A stretch of 63,913 bases of DNA. Origin: Bacillota bacterium (GTDB lineage Bacteria > Bacillota > UBA4882 > UBA8346). Below, piece by piece: positions 36,713 to 45,057 of the stretch (position 1 is the stretch's first letter; each line of letters opens with the position of its first letter). Location of the stretch: positions 1 to 63,913 of the forward strand of contig JAEZFP010000049.1 of the NCBI GenBank assembly GCA_023417475.1, in the 5' to 3' direction. The notes below the pieces were generated by a model. The model searched no databases. It was not told the DNA's origin and saw only the letters and a program-made list of their open reading frames with translations. Position numbers and translations under genes: made by a program.

Positions 36713-37150
36713 TTATTCTTTTTCAGTAACACACGGCTCCGCCCCGTACTGCGCCGGAGCGCTGGTTGCGGGGATTGTTTTAATTCCAAAATGAAAATAT
36801 AACGCTTTGATGCCGATGAGGATTCCAAAAACAATATACAGCGCCGGTTTATTGATCAGTACCGCAGTCGCGGTCATGGTCAACGCAGCGACTCCGACAA
36901 TCGCTTGTTTGGTTTTAGCGGTTAATCCTTGACGCGTCGTCAAATCCGCTACACAGCGGGCGATCAACTTCTGCCGCAGCAACCAACGGGATAGCCGTTC
37001 CGAGCTCCGGCCGTAACAAAATACCGCTCCCAAAACAAACGGGGTCGCCGGCAACACCGGTAAAATTGCTCCGAGCACCGCCAACCCGAGGCAGATGGTG
37101 CCCAAGACCACAAATAAACAACGAATTGGGAAGGAAAGGGGCTTAACCAA
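36713..37150 (-). CDS. DUF454/YbaN-family membrane protein
   Basis: 145 aa with about three to four membrane segments. LGTICLGLAVLGAILPVLPATPFVLGAVFCYGRSSERL is the DUF454 signature (residues about 14-52). Unknown function; the family often sits near iron or heme genes. TTG start behind GGAG at 7-nt spacing. The divergence from a recognisable partner prevents a firmer role. Confidence 0.82.
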   Translation of the reverse strand: MVKPLSFPIRCLFVVLGTICLGLAVLGAILPVLPATPFVLGAVFCYGRSSERLSRWLLRQKLIARCVADLTTRQGLTAKTKQAIVGVAALTMTATAVLINKPALYIVFGILIGIKALYFHFGIKTIPATSAPAQYGAEPCVTEKE

Positions 37151-37245
37151 GTTGATTCTCCTGTCTTTAATCAGTTACGGATTTTTTTTATTATAGCTTG
37201 AAATGGTCGCATTTGTCACATGAATTGTACCCAAACCTCTATCTA

Positions 37246-37456
37246 TTAGAAGACAGCGGCATGAACGTCGCGGAGCCGCTGGATCTCTGCGACCGGCATT
37301 CCCTCGGCGATCAGCGCCTGCTCCATCTCGGAGATCTCCGCGGCCGAAACCCCCGCGATCAATTTGGCAACCCAAGGTTTTCATGATCTCGATAATCTCC
37401 GGGTCGGCATGGCATAATTCGTAAACGGTTTCGGTAAAATCAATGGTTTTAGACAT
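37246..37456 (-). pseudogene. fused relic of DUF1858 and DUF438 genes
   Basis: The ATG at 37456 (behind GGAGGG) starts a DUF1858-like N-terminus (MSKTIDFTETVYELC through about MKTLG). There the similarity stops and, in a different frame, an internal DUF438-type segment follows: AKLIAGVSAAEISEMEQ, then MPVAEIQRL and DVHAAVF, then a stop at 37246. Reading on in the original frame gives Arg/Gly-rich nonsense. In related bacteria a small DUF1858 gene commonly precedes a DUF438/hemerythrin gene, so a deletion probably joined the two and removed most of both. Confidence 0.75.
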
Positions 37457-37511
37457 TTTCAGCCCTCCTCGAATATAGGTTTGCCATCGCGTCCGAGTAT
37501 TTATGATCAAC

Positions 37512-37540
37512 AACGCCGCTTCCTTTTAAGAAACGGCGTT
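37512..37540 (-). terminator. hairpin downstream of opp operon
   Basis: Seven-bp stem AACGCCG/CGGCGTT with partial inner pairing, 36 nt beyond the last transporter gene. The minus-strand T-tract is poor, so this is a tentative terminator. Confidence 0.4.
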
Positions 37541-37575
37541 ATTGATAAGGTCCTTATTTTCACATCTTCCTTGTT

Positions 37576-38556
37576 TCAACCATGCAAATGGCATGAGACG
37601 GAATGCCCGCTCGCCAACTCCTTTAACTCCGGTTCCGCTTCCCGGCAACGGGCGGTGGCTTGAGGGCAGCGGGTATGAAATCGGCAACCCCGAGGGATGT
37701 TCACCGGACTGGGCGGGTCGCCCTGGATGATCGGCCGCGCGCCGCGCGTCTGATGCGGATCAGGAACCGGAATGGCCGATAATAGCGCTTGCGTATACGG
37801 ATGCAACGGATTTCGGTATAAATCGTTGCTAGCGGCGATCTCAACAATTTTTCCCAAATACATGACACCAATCCGCTTGGAGATATGACGAACCATAGCT
37901 AAATCATGGGCGACGAATAGATAGGTCAACCCTAACTCAGCTTGAAAATCCTCCAGCAAATTAACCACTTGCGCCTGGATCGACACATCCAGCGCTGAGA
38001 TGGGTTCGTCACAGAGGATAAACTCCGGTGCAATCGCGAGCGCCCGGGCAATCCCGATCCGCTGTCGCTGACCCCCGCTGAACTCATGGGGAAACTTCTC
38101 CAGATCCGTCTGCGCCATTCCGACCTTGGCGAGCAGGAAGCGAATCTTCTCCCGGCGTTCCGCCGGAGTGAGTTGGGTATGGATCGCCAGCGGCTCATCA
38201 ATGATCTCCGCCAATGTCATATACGGATTAAGCGCCGAATACGGATCTTGGAAGATGACCTGAATGCGTTGGCGATAGGGCCGTAACGCTTTTTTATCAA
38301 GTTGGGCGATGTCGGTTCCGGCAAAGTGGATTTCACCTTGCGTTACATCATACATCCGCGTGATGGTCCGACCCAGCGTGCTTTTGCCGCACCCCGACTC
38401 TCCCACCAGCCCAAACGTCTCTCCCCGATGAATCGCAAAGCTCACCCCGTCGACCGCTTTAACCCACGAATTTTCGGAATTAAGCAACGAATTTTTTAAA
38501 CGAAAATATTTTTTAAGTTGCTGAACCCTGATCAATGTTTCCACTAAAGCATTCAC
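37576..38556 (-). CDS. oligopeptide-type ABC ATPase (OppF/DppF-like)
   Basis: 326 aa from a GTG at 38556 that overlaps the upstream ATPase stop (GTGA), giving translational coupling; the open frame itself extends to 38589. Walker A GESGCGKSTLG, signature FSGGQRQRIG, Walker B LCDEPISALD, and the C-terminal Opp-type cluster CRFHTRCPQATARC that may hold an iron-sulphur centre. Cytosolic energy subunit. Confidence 0.9.
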   Translation of the reverse strand: MNALVETLIRVQQLKKYFRLKNSLLNSENSWVKAVDGVSFAIHRGETFGLVGESGCGKSTLGRTITRMYDVTQGEIHFAGTDIAQLDKKALRPYRQRIQVIFQDPYSALNPYMTLAEIIDEPLAIHTQLTPAERREKIRFLLAKVGMAQTDLEKFPHEFSGGQRQRIGIARALAIAPEFILCDEPISALDVSIQAQVVNLLEDFQAELGLTYLFVAHDLAMVRHISKRIGVMYLGKIVEIAASNDLYRNPLHPYTQALLSAIPVPDPHQTRGARPIIQGDPPSPVNIPRGCRFHTRCPQATARCREAEPELKELASGHSVSCHLHG

Positions 38557-39563
38557 GCTCCGCTCACCCCTTCCGTAGCCCAGAAGCACCGCCAGCGGTG
38601 TGTCGCGGTACTGTTACGATATTCGGGCAGACGCTGCCGGCAAGCTTCCATCACTCTTTCACAGCGCTCCGCGAATGGACACCCCGGAGGAAGTGCGGCC
38701 AACGACGGCGCTACGCCGGGAATCGGCTGCAACCGGCTTTTTTCCGGAGCTCCAAGTTGCGGAAGCGAGTTTAACAGCGCTTTGGTGTAAGGATGCCGCG
38801 GTTGATCAAAAAGCTCAACGACCGTGCCTTCTTCCATGATCAGGCCGGCGTACATGACAATGATCCTGTGGCATAGACTGGCGACAACCCCCAGATCGTG
38901 GGTGATGAGAATGATCGCCATGTTATTCCGAATTTTTAAATCCTGTAGCAGATCCAATATCTGCGCTTGAATGGTAACATCCAACGCCGTCGTCGGTTCA
39001 TCGGCGATTAACAATTTCGGGCGACACGCCAACGCCATCGCGATCAGCACCCGCTGACGCATGCCGCCGCTAAACTCATGCGGATATTGTTTGAACCGGC
39101 GTTCCGGTTCCGGAATACCCACCAACCGTAATAAGTTGAGCGCGTTTTCCCGGGTCGTTCCGGAAGCCAACCGTTGGTGGCGGAGTAGTAACTCTTCAAG
39201 ATGGTCGCCGATTTTCTTTAACGGGTTCAAGGCGGTCATAGGATCCTGAAAGATCATGGCAATCTCCCGACCCCGGATCCTCCGCTTCTCTTCCGAGGTG
39301 AATCGTTCGAGATGTTGGGCGTTAAAAATGATTTCCCCGCCAGTGATCTCGGCGTTGCTTGGCAGGATATCCAGAACCGACTTCATCATCACACTTTTTC
39401 CACTGCCCGATTCACCGACGATTCCTAAGATCTCGCCGTTTTTCACTGAAAAACTTACGCCGCGCACCACCTCAATCCGACCATCGGGTTCGGTAAAGAC
39501 CGTTCGCAAATTATTCACTTGCAGTAAATCCTGGTCATTGAGCGATGGATTCGTTGCATCCAT
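38553..39563 (-). CDS. oligopeptide-type ABC ATPase (OppD/DppD-like)
   Basis: 336 aa. Walker A GESGSGKSVMM, signature FSGGMRQRVLIA, Walker B LLIADEPTTALD and the C-terminal CPFAERCERVMEAC cluster typical of OppD. Pairs with the OppF-like protein. Ribosome site GGAG before the ATG. Confidence 0.92.
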   Translation of the reverse strand: MDATNPSLNDQDLLQVNNLRTVFTEPDGRIEVVRGVSFSVKNGEILGIVGESGSGKSVMMKSVLDILPSNAEITGGEIIFNAQHLERFTSEEKRRIRGREIAMIFQDPMTALNPLKKIGDHLEELLLRHQRLASGTTRENALNLLRLVGIPEPERRFKQYPHEFSGGMRQRVLIAMALACRPKLLIADEPTTALDVTIQAQILDLLQDLKIRNNMAIILITHDLGVVASLCHRIIVMYAGLIMEEGTVVELFDQPRHPYTKALLNSLPQLGAPEKSRLQPIPGVAPSLAALPPGCPFAERCERVMEACRQRLPEYRNSTATHRWRCFWATEGVSGA

Positions 39564-39574
39564 GATTTCACTCC

Positions 39575-40426
39575 TTAGCGACTACTGGTTTTAGGTTCCA
39601 CAAAGACCCTCAAGATCTGACTAAGCTTGTTAAAGGAATAAATAGTTAAGATGATCAGAATCCCCGGCAATAACGCCATATACGGCGCGCTCTCCAGATT
39701 ACCCTGAGCGTTCTGGAGCAGACTACCCCAGGAGGACATCGGCTGTTGAACACCCAACCCCAGAAAGCTCAAGGAAGACTCCATCATAATCGCATTGGCG
39801 ATCCGGATGGTCGCGGCGACAATCACGGTGGGTAGGATTGCCGGAATGATATGCTTCCAGATGATCAGCGGCGCCGACTGTCCAGCCGACACGGCATAGA
39901 GAACATATTCGCGCTCCTTAACCGAGAGGGTCTCGGCCCGGACCAATCTAGCCGTACTCATCCAGGTGAAGAAGCCGATTACCAGAATAATCGCTTTCAG
40001 ACCAGGGGTCAGATAAATACTGATGACCGTCACCAGAATCATCCAAGGAATGGACGAGATTACGTCCACGATGCGCATCAAGCAATTATCAAGGATTCCG
40101 CCGCAGTAGCCGCTGACCGTCCCAACCGTCACTCCGATACCGGTCGCGATCAGCATGGCCAGCAAACCCACGGTCAATGAGATCCGTCCGCCGTATAGCG
40201 TGCGCGTCAGATAATCCCGGCCCAACTCATCAGTGCCAAACCAATGCATGGCGCTAGGTCCTTGCAGGATGTGTCCCACATCCGTCGTATCCGGCTGATA
40301 CGGGGATAAGAACGCCAAGATCGCGAATAAGGTTATGACAATCAAGAACCCTACCGCAAAAAAAGCGGTTTTATTCTTACCGAGTTCGCGCCGGACTTGC
40401 TCCAGGCGCCGATTTGCATTTTTCAT
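39575..40426 (-). CDS. oligopeptide-type ABC permease (OppC/DppC-like)
   Basis: 283 aa with six membrane segments. GTDELGRDYLTRTLYGGRISL and the EAA loop region around VLYAVSAGQSAPLIIWKHIIPAI are typical of DppC/NikC permeases. It lies 6 nt from the partner permease gene. Intact. Confidence 0.92.
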   Translation of the reverse strand: MKNANRRLEQVRRELGKNKTAFFAVGFLIVITLFAILAFLSPYQPDTTDVGHILQGPSAMHWFGTDELGRDYLTRTLYGGRISLTVGLLAMLIATGIGVTVGTVSGYCGGILDNCLMRIVDVISSIPWMILVTVISIYLTPGLKAIILVIGFFTWMSTARLVRAETLSVKEREYVLYAVSAGQSAPLIIWKHIIPAILPTVIVAATIRIANAIMMESSLSFLGLGVQQPMSSWGSLLQNAQGNLESAPYMALLPGILIILTIYSFNKLSQILRVFVEPKTSSR

Positions 40427-40432
40427 CGATCG

Positions 40433-41398
40433 TCACCCAATCTCTTTTATGCGCGGGTCAATCATGCCATACAGTACATCCGAGAGTAGATTGCCGCTAA
40501 TCACTAAACTGGCAGATAAAAGCATGACCGCCATCACCACCGGGTAATCAAATCCCTGGATGGCTTTAATAAAGTAGGGTCCGACACCGGGCCACCCGAA
40601 AACCGTCTCGGTGATAAAGGCCCCGGTCACCAGCATCGGCAATGCCATTCCGAGGATCGTGACCACCGGCAGCAGAACATTTTTCAAGACATGTTTGAAC
40701 AAAATTTCCGTGTTACGGGCTCCAAAAGCTTTTTGAACCGTGACATAATCTTCGGCGAGCTGCCCGATGGTTGAAGACTTTACATATTGAATCAGCTCCG
40801 GCAGAAAAGCTATCGTCAATACTGTAAACGGCATCACAAAATGACGCCAGAAATCAAGCGGCGAGTCTTCCTGGCCGATAGCATGCATGCCCAAGATCGG
40901 AAACAAGCGCAGTTTGTAGCCGAAGCTAAACACCAAAATCATGGCCAACCAGAAACTGGGGATGGCGATACCAATCGAACAACACCCGTCAACCAGCTTC
41001 CCGACCCATTTGTTTTGGTAAAAACCGGCCGTCAAACCCAAGATAACTGCTATCACTAAGGCCGCCACATAAGCGGGTAACACCAAAATCACCGTAGCCG
41101 GAATCCGAGCCGCAAGATCATTGACAATGCTTTCATGCGTAATCAGGGAATAGCCGAACTCACCTTTGACGACCCCTTGCGCCCAATAAAAATACTGTAG
41201 ATAAGCCGGTTTATCCAGCCCATATTTGGCTTTGATTAAGGCAATCGTCTGCTGTGACATGCTCGGCGTAGTGATCGAGTCGATCGCGTCATACGGCGCG
41301 AGCTTCAACAACGCAAAACAGAGGATTGAGATGATGATCAGTAGCGGTATCGCCTGAATCAATCGTTTGACGATGTATTGTGCCAAATCCAATTTCAC
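40433..41398 (-). CDS. oligopeptide-type ABC permease (OppB/DppB-like)
   Basis: 321 aa with six membrane segments. N-terminal YIVKRLIQAIPLLIIISIL and EDYVTVQKAFGARNTEILFKHVLKN (EAA loop) are OppB/NikB features. The open frame begins at a GTG at 41398, but GGAG overlaps that codon; a TTG two codons on (41392) is better spaced, so the start is uncertain by two residues. Confidence 0.9.
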   Translation of the reverse strand: MKLDLAQYIVKRLIQAIPLLIIISILCFALLKLAPYDAIDSITTPSMSQQTIALIKAKYGLDKPAYLQYFYWAQGVVKGEFGYSLITHESIVNDLAARIPATVILVLPAYVAALVIAVILGLTAGFYQNKWVGKLVDGCCSIGIAIPSFWLAMILVFSFGYKLRLFPILGMHAIGQEDSPLDFWRHFVMPFTVLTIAFLPELIQYVKSSTIGQLAEDYVTVQKAFGARNTEILFKHVLKNVLLPVVTILGMALPMLVTGAFITETVFGWPGVGPYFIKAIQGFDYPVVMAVMLLSASLVISGNLLSDVLYGMIDPRIKEIG

Positions 41399-41468
41399 TC
41401 CTTCACGGACGCTCTCGCAAAGCGCGCTGCGGAGAGCTCAGCTATGCTGACTTTCGCACCACCGCAAG

Positions 41469-41498
41469 TGAGGATAAACAGCGAGCCGTTTATCCTCA
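41469..41498 (-). terminator. intercistronic hairpin after oligopeptide-binding-protein gene
   Basis: Perfect 11-bp stem TGAGGATAAAC/GTTTATCCTCA (41469-41479 with 41488-41498) between the binding-protein gene and the permease genes. Probably attenuates or protects the binding-protein mRNA. Confidence 0.65.
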
Positions 41499-41578
41499 TT
41501 CCCTTGCCGATTCAGATTTGCATTCCCCCGCTGAAATCAGCGATAGTCCCGCGCAAAATTGCTGCGGCGTATTTTCAT

Positions 41579-43135
41579 TTATTTGAAATACAGTTTCGAC
41601 ATGTCTTCAAATGTATAGACCGGCACCAACGCCGCTTCACCAACGCCGCCGATTCGCGCGTCAATGGCTAAAATCCGTTTATTCTCGGTGATCGGATAGA
41701 AAGCGGCATCCTCAATGATCAATTGCTGGATCTGTTCGTAGATCGCTTTTCGCTTCGCCAGATCTCTTTCAACGCGACCCTCTTGGAAGAGTTTATCAAC
41801 TTTGGGGTTGCTGTAATGCATATAATTGGTGGGATCACCCGTTACAAACAGGGAATTGAATGTGTCGGGGTCGATCCCCATGATGTAACCATTGAGATAC
41901 ATATCAAAATCAGTATGGTCTTTCTTTAGTTTGGCGCTAAATGCGCTTGAGTCCATACCGATCAGTTCAATAGTTATCCCGACGGCCTTTAGATTTTGTT
42001 GAATGATCACCGCTTGCTTTTGCCATGGCACATTATTTCCCACATACGCCAGTTTCAAACGCAAACCGCGCACACCCGCTTTAGCTAAGAGCGACTTGGC
42101 TTTGGCCAAGTTAAAATTGTGTTTTTCCACATTATCAGTTTGATATGAAGCGGTGCTCGGCAGTATTGAATACGCAGGCTGCGCATATTTGGAAGAAACA
42201 AAGCTGGCATTGATAAGTTCGGTACGGTTGAGCGCATAGGCGATGGCCTGACGCACCGCTTTGTTCTGTGCGGCTTTCGAGTTCAAATTAAAAGCCATGT
42301 AAGCAACGCGGCCTTCGCCGTAGGGCAATACGTTCACTTTCGCGCCTTTTAATTTTGCAACATCCGTCGGTTGAACAGCCAACGCGTTAATCTCACCGTT
42401 TTTCAAAGCTAACAGTGCCGTATTGGCATCTCCAATAATCCGAAAAACGACGGTATTGATTTTGGGAGCGCCGAGAAAATAATTGTCGTTTTTGACAAAC
42501 TTCACATACTGACCTGCTTTATACTCCTGCAGCTTATACGGACCGGTCCCGACCGGCGTGGCGTTTTTGGGACTATGTTCGATGTTGGCTTCGCCTTCAT
42601 AAAGGTGTTTCGGCATGATAAAAATATTGCTTAGCAACTCCAGCGCGCCGATACTCACTTTGGGCAGGCTGAACTTGACGGTGTAATCATCGACCTTCGT
42701 CACTTTCACCGGCTGTTCGTCAAAGATTAGCTGACTGCGGGCCCAACCGCCGTTGGACTCTTTCAACATCTGTTCATAGGTAAAAACAACGTCATCGGCG
42801 GTAAACGGTTTGCCGTCGCTCCATTTGACGTTTTTCCGCAATTTCGCCGTGTAACTCAAATAATCCGCTGCGGGGGTCATGCTTTCCGCCAAAAAATAGA
42901 CGATCTTGTTGGCCCCATTATACATATACAAGGGTGAGTATAAGGCTTTAATCTCCATTAGACCAAAGCGGTCGCCGGTAGTGATGACATTAACGGCATT
43001 TCCAGGGTCGCCTTCGATCCCAAAGATAAAAGTGCTTGGTTTACTCTCCGATTTACCGGCGGCATATGCCGTACCCAACGTTAATGCGATTAATAATGCC
43101 ACGAGGATAAACTTGCCTGAGCGGTTGATTTTCAT
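41579..43135 (-). CDS. oligopeptide/dipeptide-type substrate-binding protein
   Basis: 518 aa, SBP_bac_5 fold. Signal peptide (LIALTLGTAYAA) without a lipobox Cys. Family blocks: VKWSDGKPFTADDVVFTYEQM, GTGPYKLQEYKAGQYV and the AYALNRTELI region. The family transports peptides, nickel or sugars; nothing in the neighbourhood settles which. The promoter-proximal position behind AAGGAG and the following hairpin suggest it is made in excess over the permeases. Confidence 0.9.
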   Translation of the reverse strand: MKINRSGKFILVALLIALTLGTAYAAGKSESKPSTFIFGIEGDPGNAVNVITTGDRFGLMEIKALYSPLYMYNGANKIVYFLAESMTPAADYLSYTAKLRKNVKWSDGKPFTADDVVFTYEQMLKESNGGWARSQLIFDEQPVKVTKVDDYTVKFSLPKVSIGALELLSNIFIMPKHLYEGEANIEHSPKNATPVGTGPYKLQEYKAGQYVKFVKNDNYFLGAPKINTVVFRIIGDANTALLALKNGEINALAVQPTDVAKLKGAKVNVLPYGEGRVAYMAFNLNSKAAQNKAVRQAIAYALNRTELINASFVSSKYAQPAYSILPSTASYQTDNVEKHNFNLAKAKSLLAKAGVRGLRLKLAYVGNNVPWQKQAVIIQQNLKAVGITIELIGMDSSAFSAKLKKDHTDFDMYLNGYIMGIDPDTFNSLFVTGDPTNYMHYSNPKVDKLFQEGRVERDLAKRKAIYEQIQQLIIEDAAFYPITENKRILAIDARIGGVGEAALVPVYTFEDMSKLYFK

Positions 43136-43483
43136 GATTGGCTCCTTTTTATGAAACTTAATTCATATTATTTCTAGAGAAATAGTATGAATATTATTAT
43201 AGATAACCATGTCATAATGTTCAACCCGATATATGGGTTATTCCGATAATTTTACAAAAAATTCACACATCGCCAAAATTACCCTAATACACTCCTTGCA
43301 ATACATTATGTAGTATTCGGCTCAAATAGATATTTCCAAATCAAAGAGTTTACAATTGGTTTTCATTGAACAAATCGCTGTTCAAGCCGGCGCGCAATGA
43401 ATAGCTTCCGCACCCGTCTACGAAATTTGAAACCGACTAATCGCCTGACTGCGCTTCCCCAATTTGGGAAAGTTACAAACAAA
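43136..43483. other. intergenic, no gene seen
   Basis: About 350 bp between the peptide-binding-protein gene and gltD. The first part is AT-rich and probably holds the promoter of the transporter operon. No convincing frame, RNA gene or repeat is visible. Confidence 0.5.
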
Positions 43484-43512
43484 AACGCCCCTTCCGGAAC
43501 GGAAGGGGCGTT
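43484..43512 (-). terminator. intrinsic terminator of the gltBD operon
   Basis: Perfect 13-bp stem (43484-43496 with 43500-43512) and 3-nt loop, followed on the minus strand by TTTTTG. It lies 18 nt beyond the gltD stop. Confidence 0.92.
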
Positions 43513-43530
43513 GTGGCCAAACGACTATTT

Positions 43531-45015
43531 TCAGGGCAACAAACTCGCACCCATCAGATACTTATCACATTCGCGGGCTGCCTGACGGCCTTCGTTGATC
43601 GCCCACACGACCAAACTTTGACCACGCCGCATATCGCCGGCGGCGAAAACGCCTTTGACGTTAGTCGCATATGTGCCGTACTCGGCTTTGGCATTGGAGC
43701 GGGGATCCCGTTCCACTCCCAATTGTTGGAGGAGTTGTTCCTCCGGCCCGAGGAAACCCATGGCCAACAAAACCAGTTGCGCCGGCCAGACTTTGAGCGA
43801 ACCGGGGACTTCCTGCGGCACATAACGGCCGTTGGCATCTTTTTCCCATTTCACTTCAACGGTATGAACCTCTTTGACATGACCGTTGGCATCGCCGACA
43901 AACTGTTTGGCGCTGATGCAGAAGATCCGGGGATCAACGCCGTAGACCGTCAACGCTTCTTCCTGGCCGTAGTCAACCTTGTGCACCCGCGGCCATTGCG
44001 GCCAAGGGTTATCCTGGGTCCGCGCTCCGGCTGACTGCGGCACAATCTCAAACTGGACCAGACTCTTGCAACCGTGGCGCAAGGAGGTTCCGACACAGTC
44101 GGTGCCGGTGTCGCCGCCGCCGATAACGATAACGTCTTTGCCTTTGGCGGAGATATATTCCCCGTCGGCATGGGCCGAATCCAACAGACTTTTGGTGTTC
44201 GCCTTTAAGAAATCCATGGCGAAATGGATCCCTCTCAATTCGCGGCCCGGTACCGATAAATCCCGCGGTTTGGTGGCGCCGCCGCAGAGGACGACCGCGT
44301 CAAAATCGGTTTGCAGCTTGGCGACGGGAAGATCGGCGCCCACTTCGGTATTGGTCACAAATTGAACCCCCTCGGCCGCCATTAGGGCAACCCGGCGTTG
44401 TACGACCGTTTTATCCAATTTCATATTGGGAATGCCGTACATCAACAATCCGCCAATCCGGTCCGCCCGTTCGTAAACAGTCACCGTGTGGCCGACCTTG
44501 TTCAACTGGGCGGCGCAAGCGAGACCCGACGGACCCGATCCAACTACCGCCACGCGTTTGCCGGTCCGTTTTAGCGGCGGTTCGGGAGTAACCCACCCTT
44601 CGGCAAACGCCCGGTCAATGATGTCGCATTCATTATTTTTAATTGTGACAGAAGGTTCATTAAGCCCCAACGTACAGGAACCTTCACAAGGGGCCGGACA
44701 AACCCGGCCGGTAAACTCCGGGAAATTATTGGTCTTTTGCAAGCGCTGCGCCGCTTCCTGCCAGAGCCCCCGGTAGACTAGATCGTTCCATTCCGGGATT
44801 AGGTTATTGATTGGACAGCCCGAGGCCATCCCGTTCAAGAGCATCCCCGTGTGGCAGAAAGGTGTTCCGCAGTCCATACAGCGCGCACCCTGCCGTTGCC
44901 GCTGCTCCTCGGGACAATGATGATGAAATTCCTGCCAATCCTGCAGCCGTTCCCGAGGTGAACGGTCAGACGGCTCTTCGCGTCGGTATTCCATAAATCC
45001 GGTTGGTTTGCCCAT
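43531..45015 (-). CDS. gltD: glutamate synthase small subunit (NADPH-type)
   Basis: 494 aa from the ATG at 45015, chosen for GGAGG upstream (frame extends to 45033). N-terminal Cys-rich region (ARCMDCGTPFC, CPAPCEGSC) for iron-sulphur clusters, FAD motif VVGSGPSGLACAAQL and NADPH motif VIGGGDTGTDCVG. It passes electrons from NADPH to GltB. Forms an operon with gltB upstream (42 nt apart). Confidence 0.95.
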   Translation of the reverse strand: MGKPTGFMEYRREEPSDRSPRERLQDWQEFHHHCPEEQRQRQGARCMDCGTPFCHTGMLLNGMASGCPINNLIPEWNDLVYRGLWQEAAQRLQKTNNFPEFTGRVCPAPCEGSCTLGLNEPSVTIKNNECDIIDRAFAEGWVTPEPPLKRTGKRVAVVGSGPSGLACAAQLNKVGHTVTVYERADRIGGLLMYGIPNMKLDKTVVQRRVALMAAEGVQFVTNTEVGADLPVAKLQTDFDAVVLCGGATKPRDLSVPGRELRGIHFAMDFLKANTKSLLDSAHADGEYISAKGKDVIVIGGGDTGTDCVGTSLRHGCKSLVQFEIVPQSAGARTQDNPWPQWPRVHKVDYGQEEALTVYGVDPRIFCISAKQFVGDANGHVKEVHTVEVKWEKDANGRYVPQEVPGSLKVWPAQLVLLAMGFLGPEEQLLQQLGVERDPRSNAKAEYGTYATNVKGVFAAGDMRRGQSLVVWAINEGRQAARECDKYLMGASLLP

Positions 45016-45057
45016 CGTACTTCCTCCAGTCAAGACTTAAAACGACCGGCAGCGATC

